This document shows positions 1-4,330 of a DNA stretch of 6,381 nt, piece by piece. Origin of the DNA: Clostridia bacterium (GTDB taxonomy: Bacteria > Bacillota > Clostridia > Oscillospirales > Acutalibacteraceae); assembly GCA_017480265.1 (NCBI GenBank), contig JAFVAZ010000040.1:1-6381 (forward strand). Direction: 5' to 3'. The position numbers were made by a program, and so were the translations under genes. Under the pieces are notes generated by a model. The model was not told where the DNA came from, did not search any database, and saw only the letters and a program-made list of their open reading frames with translations. Within the stretch, counting starts at the first letter, position 1. Each line of letters starts with the position of its first letter.

Positions 1-257
1 AGAAGCACGGGTATGAATTTACGGAAGATGAGTATAATGATTTGAAGATGGAAGCGGTTGCCGGTGGAAGTGGATATGGAGACTTTTTCAGTGGATTGCT
101 TAATAAGGGCAAGGAATATATAACTATGAATGCAAATAGTAGTTCAGATGATAATTATGAGTATAAGTATGGTCAAACAGGGGTAATCGCGCAAAGCAAA
201 CATGATGGATCGCTGTGGTATATGCAAAACGGCGGAAATCAATGGGTGCAAATTTAA
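1..257 (+). CDS. Nif11-like precursor peptide, group A (5' truncated)
   Basis: The frame is open from base 3 to the TAA at 255-257 and its start lies left of the window. The visible part encodes the last 22 leader residues (from KHGYEFTEDEY to MEAVAGG) and a 62-residue tail beginning SGYGDFFSG. It aligns without gaps to the complete gene at 272-634, offset 377 bases, so the missing part is very probably the same Nif11-like leader. The KHGYEFTEDE...VAGG pattern is typical of the C-terminal half of Nif11-type RiPP leaders, with cleavage expected after the double glycine. The tail has no cysteine, is rich in Gly, Asn, Ser, Gln and aromatics, and ends in NQWVQI. Seven tail residues differ from gene 2 and none in the visible leader. 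An internal TTG at 42 could be mistaken for a start but lies inside the conserved leader. The mature product and its activity are unknown. Confidence 0.88.
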   Translation, partial: KHGYEFTEDEYNDLKMEAVAGGSGYGDFFSGLLNKGKEYITMNANSSSDDNYEYKYGQTGVIAQSKHDGSLWYMQNGGNQWVQI

Positions 258-266
258 AGGAGGTGA
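256..266 (+). promoter_or_regulatory. Ribosome binding site of gene 2, overlapping the stop of gene 1
   Basis: AAAGGAGGTGA starts inside the TAA stop (255-257) of the first gene and lies 5 bases before ATG 272. It fixes the start of gene 2 at 272. An in-frame TTG start further upstream at 215 lies inside the preceding coding region. The overlap suggests translational coupling of the two tandem copies. Confidence 0.85.
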
Positions 267-271
267 GTAAA

Positions 272-634
272 ATGAAAGGTATAAAAGAGTTTTTAGAGTT
301 ATTAAAGAATGACAAAGGTATATTGGCAGAGGTCGAAAAGGTGCAGGATGATGCATCTAAAGTAGTAGCAATAGCAAAGAAGCACGGGTATGAATTTACG
401 GAAGATGAGTATAATGATTTGAAGATGGAAGCGGTTGCCGGTGGAAGTGGATATGGAGACTTTTTCAGTGGATTGCTTAATAAGGGCAAGGAATATTTGG
501 TTATGAATGGAAATAATACTTCAGATGATAATTATGAGTATAAGCTTGGTCAAACAGGGGTAATAGCTCAAAGCAAACATGATGGTTCGCTGTGGTATAT
601 GCAAAACGGCGGAAGTCAATGGGTGCAAATTTAA
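272..634 (+). CDS. Nif11-like precursor peptide, group A (complete copy)
   Basis: Encodes 120 residues. Residues 1-58 form a Nif11-like leader: MKGIKEFLELLKND at the N-terminus, an amphipathic middle (VEKVQDDASKVVAIAKKHGY), EFTEDEY, then MEAVAGG. Cleavage is expected after G58, leaving a 62-residue tail without cysteine. The tail starts SGYGDFFSGLLNKGKEY, has a central Asn/Asp/Tyr-rich stretch, and ends SLWYMQNGGSQWVQI. ATG 272 is chosen because a strong AAAGGAGGTGA precedes it and MKGI- is the start seen in sister genes; the upstream in-frame TTG at 215 is inside the previous gene. It is a tandem duplicate of the preceding gene. Such leaders normally guide modification enzymes and are removed by C39 peptidases during export, but neither partner is visible here. 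The product class cannot be named from sequence alone. Confidence 0.93.
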   Translation: MKGIKEFLELLKNDKGILAEVEKVQDDASKVVAIAKKHGYEFTEDEYNDLKMEAVAGGSGYGDFFSGLLNKGKEYLVMNGNNTSDDNYEYKLGQTGVIAQSKHDGSLWYMQNGGSQWVQI

Positions 635-668
635 AGGATTATTAATTTGATGAAGGGAGAAATGTAAA

Positions 669-1085
669 ATGAAAAATAATATAAGAGATTGGGAGAACAA
701 GAGTAAAAGTAGTAAGAAACTTGCGGAGAAAAAAGAAAGCATAAGAGATTGGGCCAAAGAGCTCAAACATAATGAAAATTTTGCGAAGAAGTATGAAGGT
801 GTGACCACTGTAGAGGATATCTTAAATCAGGCTAGAAAAGATGGGTATAGTTTTGGTAGACAGGAACTAATAGATTTTGATTTAAGTTCTGTAGCAGGTG
901 GAGTATCAGCACCGGCGCTTGGGGGAAGTATATCGTTGCCAAGTGGGAATACCGGAGGGACTACGAATAGTGGCCCGGGAAGTGGCAATACGCTAAACAA
1001 TGAAGTGATTATAAAGAAAATAAATTATGTTGTTGAGTCTTCCGGTGGGGGAAATGTGACTAGTTCCCCGGAGATTCACATGTAG
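669..1085 (+). CDS. Nif11-like precursor peptide, group B, extended leader
   Basis: Encodes 138 residues, preceded by AAGGGAGA (653-660) eight bases before ATG 669. Residues 21-78 match the leader of the next gene almost residue for residue (IRDWAKELKHNENFAKKYEG ... DLSSVAGG). Residues 1-20 are an extra Lys/Ser-rich N-terminal extension that begins with its own IRDW (5-8), repeated at 25-28. Cleavage is expected after G78, leaving a 60-residue tail. The tail is Gly/Ser/Thr/Asn-rich (SGNTGGTTNSGPGSGN), has no cysteine, and ends in a more hydrophobic part (NEVIIKKINYVVESSGGGN, ending PEIHM). The low-complexity Gly/Ser stretch may be a flexible linker. Tail identity is unknown, and no modification enzyme is visible nearby. 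Confidence 0.9.
   Translation: MKNNIRDWENKSKSSKKLAEKKESIRDWAKELKHNENFAKKYEGVTTVEDILNQARKDGYSFGRQELIDFDLSSVAGGVSAPALGGSISLPSGNTGGTTNSGPGSGNTLNNEVIIKKINYVVESSGGGNVTSSPEIHM
681..753 (+). repeat. 13-bp direct repeat flanking the leader extension
   Basis: ATAAGAGATTGGG occurs at 681-693 and again at 741-753, exactly 60 bases (20 codons) apart and in frame. The sister gene at 1112 has only one copy. The extension of the gene at 669 therefore looks like a 60-base in-frame insertion or duplication bounded by this repeat. Confidence 0.8.
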
Positions 1086-1282
1086 ATTTTATATGAGAGG
1101 AGAAATGTAAAATGAAAAATATAAGAGAGTGGGCGAAGGAGTTCAGACATAATGAAAGTTTTGCGAAGAAGTATGAAGGTGTAACCACTGTAGAGGATAT
1201 CTTAAGTCAAGCTAGAAAAGATGGTTATAGTTTTGGTAGACAGGAACTAATAGATTTTGATTTAAGCTCTGTAGCAGGAGGA
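741..1282 (+). repeat. Duplicated leader-coding segment, group B
   Basis: Bases 741-902 and 1121-1282 (offset 380) align gap-free with few differences and encode nearly the same leader. Similarity stops at the double-glycine codons; the tails that follow are unrelated. The ribosome-binding region before each gene is also conserved (GAGAAATGTAAAATG at 657-671 and 1100-1114). Confidence 0.88.
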
Positions 1283-1468
1283 GCGGATAATACGAATGTG
1301 GACGCGTCTCTGCTGCGGGCGCAAGCAAAAGCGCAGGCTGGACTAATTAACCGTGGAGACACAAAAATGGGCGTAGGGATAATTAAACTAGATCAAAATG
1401 CATCGGCATCTGGAAATGAAGCAATAGCTCAAAATACAGGTAGTGTATCTATTACGCAGAATACTTAA
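1112..1468 (+). CDS. Nif11-like precursor peptide, group B
   Basis: Encodes 118 residues; AGAGGAGA (1096-1103) precedes ATG 1112. Residues 1-57 are the group B Nif11-like leader (MKNIREWAKEFRHNESFAKK ... RKDGYSFGRQELIDFDLSSVAGG). The 61-residue tail has two parts. The first, after AGG, is Ala/Gln-rich and probably helical (SLLRAQAKAQAGLINRGD). The second is a Ser/Asn/Gln-rich stretch with alternating small and hydrophobic residues (KLDQNASASGNEAIAQ, then SVSITQN). It contains no cysteine. The second part shares KLxxNxSASGN with the tail of the next gene, although the tail lengths differ. Spacing to the previous gene is 26 bp, so co-transcription is likely. Function of the mature peptide is unknown. 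Confidence 0.92.
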   Translation: MKNIREWAKEFRHNESFAKKYEGVTTVEDILSQARKDGYSFGRQELIDFDLSSVAGGADNTNVDASLLRAQAKAQAGLINRGDTKMGVGIIKLDQNASASGNEAIAQNTGSVSITQNT

Positions 1469-1503
1469 TATATAGAAAATATTTATATGTAACTGAATCA
1501 TAA

Positions 1504-1537
1504 TTTAGCCAAGTTACTTCTTAGTGGCTTGGCTAAA
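1504..1537 (+). other. Strong hairpin before gene 5 (attenuator or processing site)
   Basis: TTTAGCCAAG (1504-1513) is a perfect inverted repeat of CTTGGCTAAA (1528-1537). The stem continues inward with two U-G pairs and three Watson-Crick pairs to a TCTT loop (1519-1522), giving about 15 base pairs. It sits in the 88-bp gap between genes 4 and 5, four bases before the ribosome binding site. No T-run follows it, so a classical terminator is unlikely. A partial terminator, RNase processing site or mRNA-stability element fits better. Confidence 0.7.
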
Positions 1538-1540
1538 ATG

Positions 1541-1550
1541 GAAAGGAGGA
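1541..1550 (+). promoter_or_regulatory. Ribosome binding site deciding the start of gene 5
   Basis: GAAAGGAGGA lies seven bases before ATG 1557. An in-frame GTG at 1524 would give an 11-residue extension, but it falls inside the upstream hairpin and lacks its own site, so 1557 is preferred. Confidence 0.8.
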
Positions 1551-1556
1551 AGCAAA

Positions 1557-1835
1557 ATGAAAGATGTACAAAAGTGGACAAAAGAATTACAAGAGAATAA
1601 GTCTTACGCAAAAGAGTATAAAAGCTTGAAAAATGTTGAAGCTATTATAAAAAAAGCAAAACAAGATGGGTATAATATAAGCAAAGAAGATCTAAAAGAT
1701 GTAGATTTAGATAAGATAGCTGGGGGATGGACTTTAAATATAAGTATTAATAAGTTAAATATGAATACTTCGGCTAGTGGAAATAATTCTCAAGCTACTA
1801 ATAGTAGTAATATTACATTTGTTACTGAGCAATAA
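1557..1835 (+). CDS. Nif11-like precursor peptide, group B (divergent)
   Basis: Encodes 92 residues from ATG 1557, chosen by the GAAAGGAGGA site seven bases upstream and the MK-start shared with sister genes. Residues 1-57 are a Nif11-like leader related to the two upstream genes but clearly diverged (VQKWTKELQENKSYAKEYKS, QDGYNISKEDL, then DLDKIAGG). The 35-residue tail starts with Trp (WTLNISINKLNMNTSASGN) and is dominated by Asn, Ser and Thr, ending ITFVTEQ, without cysteine. KLxxNxSASGN is shared with the previous gene's tail, and a looser version (NTTAQGD) is in the gene at 2859. Alternating polar and hydrophobic residues suggest beta structure. A hairpin lies in the preceding gap. Product unknown. 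Confidence 0.9.
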   Translation: MKDVQKWTKELQENKSYAKEYKSLKNVEAIIKKAKQDGYNISKEDLKDVDLDKIAGGWTLNISINKLNMNTSASGNNSQATNSSNITFVTEQ

Positions 1836-1954
1836 ATTTTATAGAAAAATATAGACCGGGAAAGAGATAATACTCGTAAAGTGATAAGGGTGGTAGGGCG
1901 GGACGCTTTTAGCGAGATTGATATTTTAATAATAAAGAAAGAAGAGGCAAAAAG

Positions 1955-2272
1955 ATGAAAAATTTAGATGATTTAAAGGAAGCAATGAGGTTAGATGAAG
2001 ATCTAAAAAATAGGTTCCTGGATTTAAATAGTAAGGAAGAAGCCGTGATTTTGGCAGAGAAAATGGGATATAAGATTACCATAGAAGATTTAGAAAATGA
2101 TGAAGAAATAAATGAAGCTATACTAGAAACAATAGCAGGAGGCAAAAAAGGCGAAAACGTAGAAGTGAAAGTAGCTGATATAGGGCTAGGGAACAATACG
2201 AAGATAGTTAATGAAGAAGATATAAATAAAAAGTTGGATTATTTTGATGAATTAGTAAGGAGGCTTAAATGA
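1955..2272 (+). CDS. Nif11-like precursor peptide, group C
   Basis: Encodes 105 residues. The ribosome binding site is weaker than its neighbours' (AGAGG at 1943-1947, seven bases before ATG 1955). Residues 1-63 are a Nif11-like leader: MKNLDDLKEAMRLDEDLKNR, SKEEAVILAEKMGYKITIEDL, then an acidic stretch and ILETIAGG. The 42-residue tail begins KKGENVEVKVADIGLG and ends in a highly charged segment (INKKLDYFDELVRRLK) that could be helical. There is no cysteine. It follows a 119-bp gap, the longest between the Nif11-type genes, so a new transcript or regulatory point could lie there, though I see no convincing promoter. The TGA stop overlaps an ATG (ATGA at 2269-2272), and the next gene's AAGGAGG (2257-2263) lies within this coding region. 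Confidence 0.9.
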   Translation: MKNLDDLKEAMRLDEDLKNRFLDLNSKEEAVILAEKMGYKITIEDLENDEEINEAILETIAGGKKGENVEVKVADIGLGNNTKIVNEEDINKKLDYFDELVRRLK

Positions 2273-2576
2273 TGAAAGGTTTACAAGAATTTTTAGAGTT
2301 ATTAAAGAATGACAAGGTATATTGGCAGAGGTAGAGAAGGTGCAGGATGAGGCATCTAAAGTAGTAGAGATAGCGAAAAAGCACGGGTATGAATTCACAG
2401 AAGATGATTATACTGATTTGAAGATGGAAGCCGTTGCCGGCGGAATAGAAGTTGCTATTAATATAATGGGGAACATCGATCCTAAATTACGGACACAATT
2501 CATCAGTGTGGGGGAGGAGATGCGTGAGGAAGATTTACCGTATTTCATAAGAAAAATTAAAAATAATAAAAAATAG
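2272..2576 (+). pseudogene. Nif11-like precursor peptide, group A, frameshifted
   Basis: ATG 2272 follows AAGGAGG (2257-2263) and starts MKGLQEFLELLKNDK, matching gene 2. After codon 15 the frame breaks: gene 2 has GACAAAGGT where this gene has GACAAGGT (around 2311-2318), one A short. The original frame then ends at TAG 2332-2334 after 20 residues. The matching leader continues in another frame from about 2317 (LAEVEKVQDEASKVVEIAKK ... MEAVAGG, ending 2444) to TAG 2574-2576. With the base restored, the product would be 101 residues: a 58-residue leader and a 43-residue tail (begins IEVAINIMGNIDPKLRTQF, ends KIKNNKK) unrelated to gene 2's tail. TTG 2322 could restart translation, but only AAGG four bases upstream supports it and the leader would lack its N-terminus. 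It may be a real mutation or a homopolymer sequencing error; the tail frame remains open. Confidence 0.82.
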
Positions 2577-2588
2577 GAGGAAAACAAA

Positions 2589-2819
2589 ATGAAAGGTATA
2601 AAAGAGTTAAAAGAAAGGTTAAAGGACGACAGGGAGTTTAAAAATTTATTTGCAAGTAAAAAAGATGCAATGGAGATTATAGATTTAGCAAGAGAATATG
2701 GATATGATATAGCAGCTGATGATGTAGAAAGAGATGAAGAACTCTCAGAAGAGATGCTTGCGGCGGTGGCTGGGGGTAAAAAAGATAACGATATTAGAGA
2801 GCATAATATATACTCTTGA
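2589..2819 (+). CDS. Nif11-like precursor peptide, group C, very short tail
   Basis: Encodes 76 residues. AGGAGG (2575-2580) overlaps the previous stop and lies eight bases before ATG 2589. Residues 1-63 are a Nif11-like leader (MKGIKELKERLKDDREFKNL, KKDAMEIIDLAREYGYDI, ELSEEMLAAVAGG). The tail is only 13 residues, KKDNDIREHNIYS, the shortest in the array. It is hydrophilic and has no cysteine, unlike a typical membrane-active bacteriocin. A tail this short may be a signalling peptide, a small modified RiPP core, or the remnant of a longer core. The leader is intact and close to those of the following genes, so the short tail is not simply decay of the whole gene. The frame ends cleanly at TGA 2817-2819. 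Confidence 0.9.
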   Translation: MKGIKELKERLKDDREFKNLFASKKDAMEIIDLAREYGYDIAADDVERDEELSEEMLAAVAGGKKDNDIREHNIYS

Positions 2820-2858
2820 ATGGGGTGTATTAGTAAAGTTTAGAAAGGAGAGGGTTTT

Positions 2859-3176
2859 ATGTTAGAGAATAAAAAAAATACATACAAAGGTATTGAAGAA
2901 CTGAAAATAGCAATCAAGGAAGATCGTAAAATAAGAGAGGCTTTTCTCAATATAAATAGTGAAGAAGATGCGATAAAGATAGCTAGAGGACTAGGCTATG
3001 AGGTAAAAAAGCAAGAAATAAACCAGGATGAAGAGTTAAAAGAAAATATGCTTGATGCGGTATCTGGGGGTAAAGGGACTACGGTTAATATTCATACTTT
3101 TAAATCTAATACCACAGCGCAAGGAGACGGATCGAATGTAGAAACAAGCATAACTTGGAAAGCAGGAGGTAAATAA
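2859..3176 (+). CDS. Nif11-like precursor peptide, group C
   Basis: Encodes 105 residues. AAAGGAGAGG (2844-2853) precedes ATG 2859 by five bases. The leader is residues 1-71, longer than group C sisters because of an added N-terminus (MLENKKNTY) before the usual KGIEELK. It continues with EEDAIKIARGLGYEVKKQEI and LDAVSGG. The 34-residue tail begins KGTTVNIHTF, contains NTTAQGDGSNVETSITW and ends KAGGK, with no cysteine. The NTTAQGD part resembles the NxSASGN motif in the group B genes at 1112 and 1557, although the leader belongs to another group. The C-terminal AGGK is encoded by the bases that form the next gene's ribosome binding site, so that ending may be constrained by the mRNA rather than by peptide function. 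Confidence 0.9.
   Translation: MLENKKNTYKGIEELKIAIKEDRKIREAFLNINSEEDAIKIARGLGYEVKKQEINQDEELKENMLDAVSGGKGTTVNIHTFKSNTTAQGDGSNVETSITWKAGGK
3164..3170 (+). promoter_or_regulatory. Ribosome binding site of gene 10 inside gene 9
   Basis: AGGAGGT lies within the last codons of the previous gene, encoding part of its C-terminal AGGK. It is nine bases before ATG 3180 and six before the in-frame GTG 3177. ATG is preferred because it gives the family MKGI- start. The stop-to-start spacing of three bases implies translational coupling. Confidence 0.75.
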
Positions 3177-3179
3177 GTG

Positions 3180-3488
3180 ATGAAAGGTATAAATGAACTA
3201 AAGAGGGATATCCAGGGGAATGACGAGATAAGGCAAGCTTTTATCAATATCAAAGACAAAAGTGAAGCAGTACAAATAGCTAAAGAATTAGGGTATGAGG
3301 TAACTGAGCAAGAAGTAAATCTAGATGATGAATTAAATGAAGACATACTGGAGGCTGTTTCTGGAGGGAAAGGAAACACTACTATACAGCAAGATTATAT
3401 CTTAGCTGCAGATAAGGATGTTTACGAAAATGTCGTCATTGATGAGAGTACCGGTCAGATACTAGACGTAAAACTGAAAGAAAAATAA
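3180..3488 (+). CDS. Nif11-like precursor peptide, group C
   Basis: Encodes 102 residues from ATG 3180 (GTG 3177 would add one Met). Residues 1-63 are the Nif11-like leader (MKGINELKRDIQGNDEIRQA, KSEAVQIAKELGYEVTEQEV, LNEDILEAVSGG). The 39-residue tail begins KGNTTIQQDYILAADKDVYE, continues with an acidic and hydrophobic stretch (VVIDESTGQILDV), and ends KLKEK. It contains no cysteine. The leader is strikingly similar to the next gene's (ELNEDILEAVSGGKG in both), so they are recent paralogues that differ in the tail. Its start sits three bases after the previous stop. The tail's alternating hydrophobic residues look like beta strands rather than a membrane helix. Product unknown. Confidence 0.92.
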   Translation: MKGINELKRDIQGNDEIRQAFINIKDKSEAVQIAKELGYEVTEQEVNLDDELNEDILEAVSGGKGNTTIQQDYILAADKDVYENVVIDESTGQILDVKLKEK

Positions 3489-3501
3489 GGAGGAACAAAA
3501 G

Positions 3502-3765
3502 ATGAGAGGAATTGAAGCATTAAAGGAAAAGTTGCGGCATGATAGTGTATTTCGGGATAAATTTGCAAATATAAAATCTACAGATGAAGCAATAAGTTTG
3601 GCTAAAGAATTCGGCTATGATGTAAGCGAAGAGGAAGTTAGCCAAGATGCAGAATTAAACGAAGATATACTGGAAGCCGTCTCTGGGGGGAAAGGGAAGA
3701 CAAAATATACACCGGTTAATTTAGCAATAGGAGAGGGGTCAGAGATTATTGTTGGTGATGAGTAA
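3502..3765 (+). CDS. Nif11-like precursor peptide, group C
   Basis: Encodes 87 residues. TAAGGAGG (3486-3493) overlaps the previous stop and precedes ATG 3502 by eight bases. Residues 1-63 are a Nif11-like leader (MRGIEALKEKLRHDSVFRDK, TDEAISLAKEFGYDVSEEEV, LNEDILEAVSGG). The 24-residue tail is KGKTKYTPVNLAIGEG followed by SEIIVGDE, with a basic start, an acidic end and no cysteine. The part NLAIGEGSEIIV loosely resembles VADIGLGNNTKIV in the gene at 1955, which could indicate a shared core type, but the match is short. Spacing to the previous gene is 13 bp. A 68-bp gap follows. Confidence 0.91.
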   Translation: MRGIEALKEKLRHDSVFRDKFANIKSTDEAISLAKEFGYDVSEEEVSQDAELNEDILEAVSGGKGKTKYTPVNLAIGEGSEIIVGDE

Positions 3766-3833
3766 AATTTAGATTTAGAGAATTAAATAAAAAAATTGGA
3801 GGTTAATATTATAAGAGAAAGGAACGAGGAAAT

Positions 3834-4091
3834 ATGGGAAAAGGATTAGAAGCATTTGTAGAAGAATTATTAAATGGAAATGAGTTTGATGGGAAATTTG
3901 ATAACGTAACTTCAATGGATGAGGTATACGAGATTGCAAAAGAAAATGGGTATAATTTTTCAAGGGAAGAATTAGAAGATAGCGAAGTATCTGATGATAT
4001 ATTGGATAGTGTAGCTGGCGGAAAAAATGATAAAAAATATAAGACAAATAGGATCAATAAAACTGCAAATACAAAATTTACTTTTAGATAA
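3834..4091 (+). CDS. Nif11-like precursor peptide, group C (divergent)
   Basis: Encodes 85 residues. The ribosome binding site is unusual: GAGGA (3826-3830) is only three bases from ATG 3834, with AAAGGA (3818-3823) as an alternative. A clean GGAGG at 3798-3802 further upstream has no suitably placed start. Residues 1-63 are a Nif11-like leader (MGKGLEAFVEELLNGNEFDG, MDEVYEIAKENGYNFSREEL, VSDDILDSVAGG). The 22-residue tail (KNDKKYKTNRINKTANTKFT, then FR) is strongly basic, with eight Lys/Arg and no acidic residue except one Asp near the start, and no cysteine. It is the most cationic tail in the array and so the likeliest to bind membranes directly. The stop overlaps the next gene's ribosome binding site. 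Confidence 0.9.
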   Translation: MGKGLEAFVEELLNGNEFDGKFDNVTSMDEVYEIAKENGYNFSREELEDSEVSDDILDSVAGGKNDKKYKTNRINKTANTKFTFR

Positions 4092-4105
4092 GGAGGTGAA
4101 AAGAT

Positions 4106-4330
4106 ATGAAAAATGAAATTTTAAATGAAATGACAGAAGAGCAATTGAGTGAAGTCTCGGGAGGTAAAACAGTAGATAAGTATAAATTTTATGATATTGG
4201 GACAAAATCGCAGAAAGCTTATATAGAAGTAGAAGATGGAAATATAAAAAGTTCTTGGGGATTAGATCAGCTTAATCAAAGAGATAAAGACCAGATCCCT
4301 GAAAACATAAGGAGGAGTTTAGGGTTATGA
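4106..4330 (+). CDS. Double-glycine peptide with a short bacteriocin-type leader
   Basis: Encodes 74 residues; AAGGAGGTGA (4090-4099) overlaps the previous stop and precedes ATG 4106. The leader is only about 20 residues (MKNEILNEMTEEQLSEVSGG), of the class II bacteriocin double-glycine type: hydrophobic residues spaced by acidic ones and GG at -2/-1. It is not a Nif11 domain. The tail, 54 residues, starts KTVDKYKFYDIG, is charged, has no cysteine, Trp at 56, and ends IRRSLGL. It has no long hydrophobic segment, so a pore-forming peptide is not obvious. Its TGA overlaps the start of the metallopeptidase gene (ATGA, 4327-4330), and that gene's ribosome binding site lies inside this one. Tight coupling suggests a functional pair, for example substrate and enzyme, or inhibitor and enzyme. 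Confidence 0.88.
   Translation: MKNEILNEMTEEQLSEVSGGKTVDKYKFYDIGTKSQKAYIEVEDGNIKSSWGLDQLNQRDKDQIPENIRRSLGL
4309..4316 (+). promoter_or_regulatory. Ribosome binding site of the metallopeptidase gene
   Basis: AAGGAGGA lies inside the 3' end of the preceding peptide gene, ten bases before ATG 4327. With the ATGA stop/start overlap it implies coupled translation of the two genes. Confidence 0.75.

Larger units (their letters stand above)
1..634 (+). repeat. 377-bp tandem gene duplication
   Basis: Bases 1-257 align gap-free with 378-634. Bases 1-119 are identical to 378-496. The remaining stretch has scattered substitutions, seven of which alter amino acids, all in the tail. The repeat unit is one whole gene plus its short spacer. 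This indicates a fairly recent tandem duplication followed by tail-specific change. The left copy is incomplete only because of the window edge. Confidence 0.93.

Noticed and set aside
215..271. Upstream alternative start for gene 2
   Set aside because: It lies inside the preceding coding region and lacks a ribosome binding site; ATG 272 has AAAGGAGGTGA and the family start MKGI.
446..457. XYG-type spliceotide motif (SGYGD) right after the GG in genes 1 and 2
   Set aside because: Backbone splicing of such motifs needs a dedicated radical SAM splicease, none is visible, and a three-residue match is too common to support a claim.
124..489. Open frames on the minus strand opposite the precursor genes (also at 144-356, 521-808, 1909-2196, 3092-3379, 3775-4057, 3972-4205, 4272-4553, 4944-5159)
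   Set aside because: They mirror + strand genes, have low-complexity Ser/Phe/Leu/His-rich translations and no ribosome binding sites, while the + strand frames have family resemblance and strong sites.
1276..1281. Internal AGGAGG at the leader/tail junction (genes 4 and 6) as an internal translation start for the tail
   Set aside because: The bases are explained by GG-encoding codons, and no start codon lies at a suitable distance.
3798..3802. GGAGG in the 3766-3833 gap as the ribosome binding site of an extra small gene
   Set aside because: No ATG, GTG or TTG at workable spacing opens a meaningful frame; it may be a relic.
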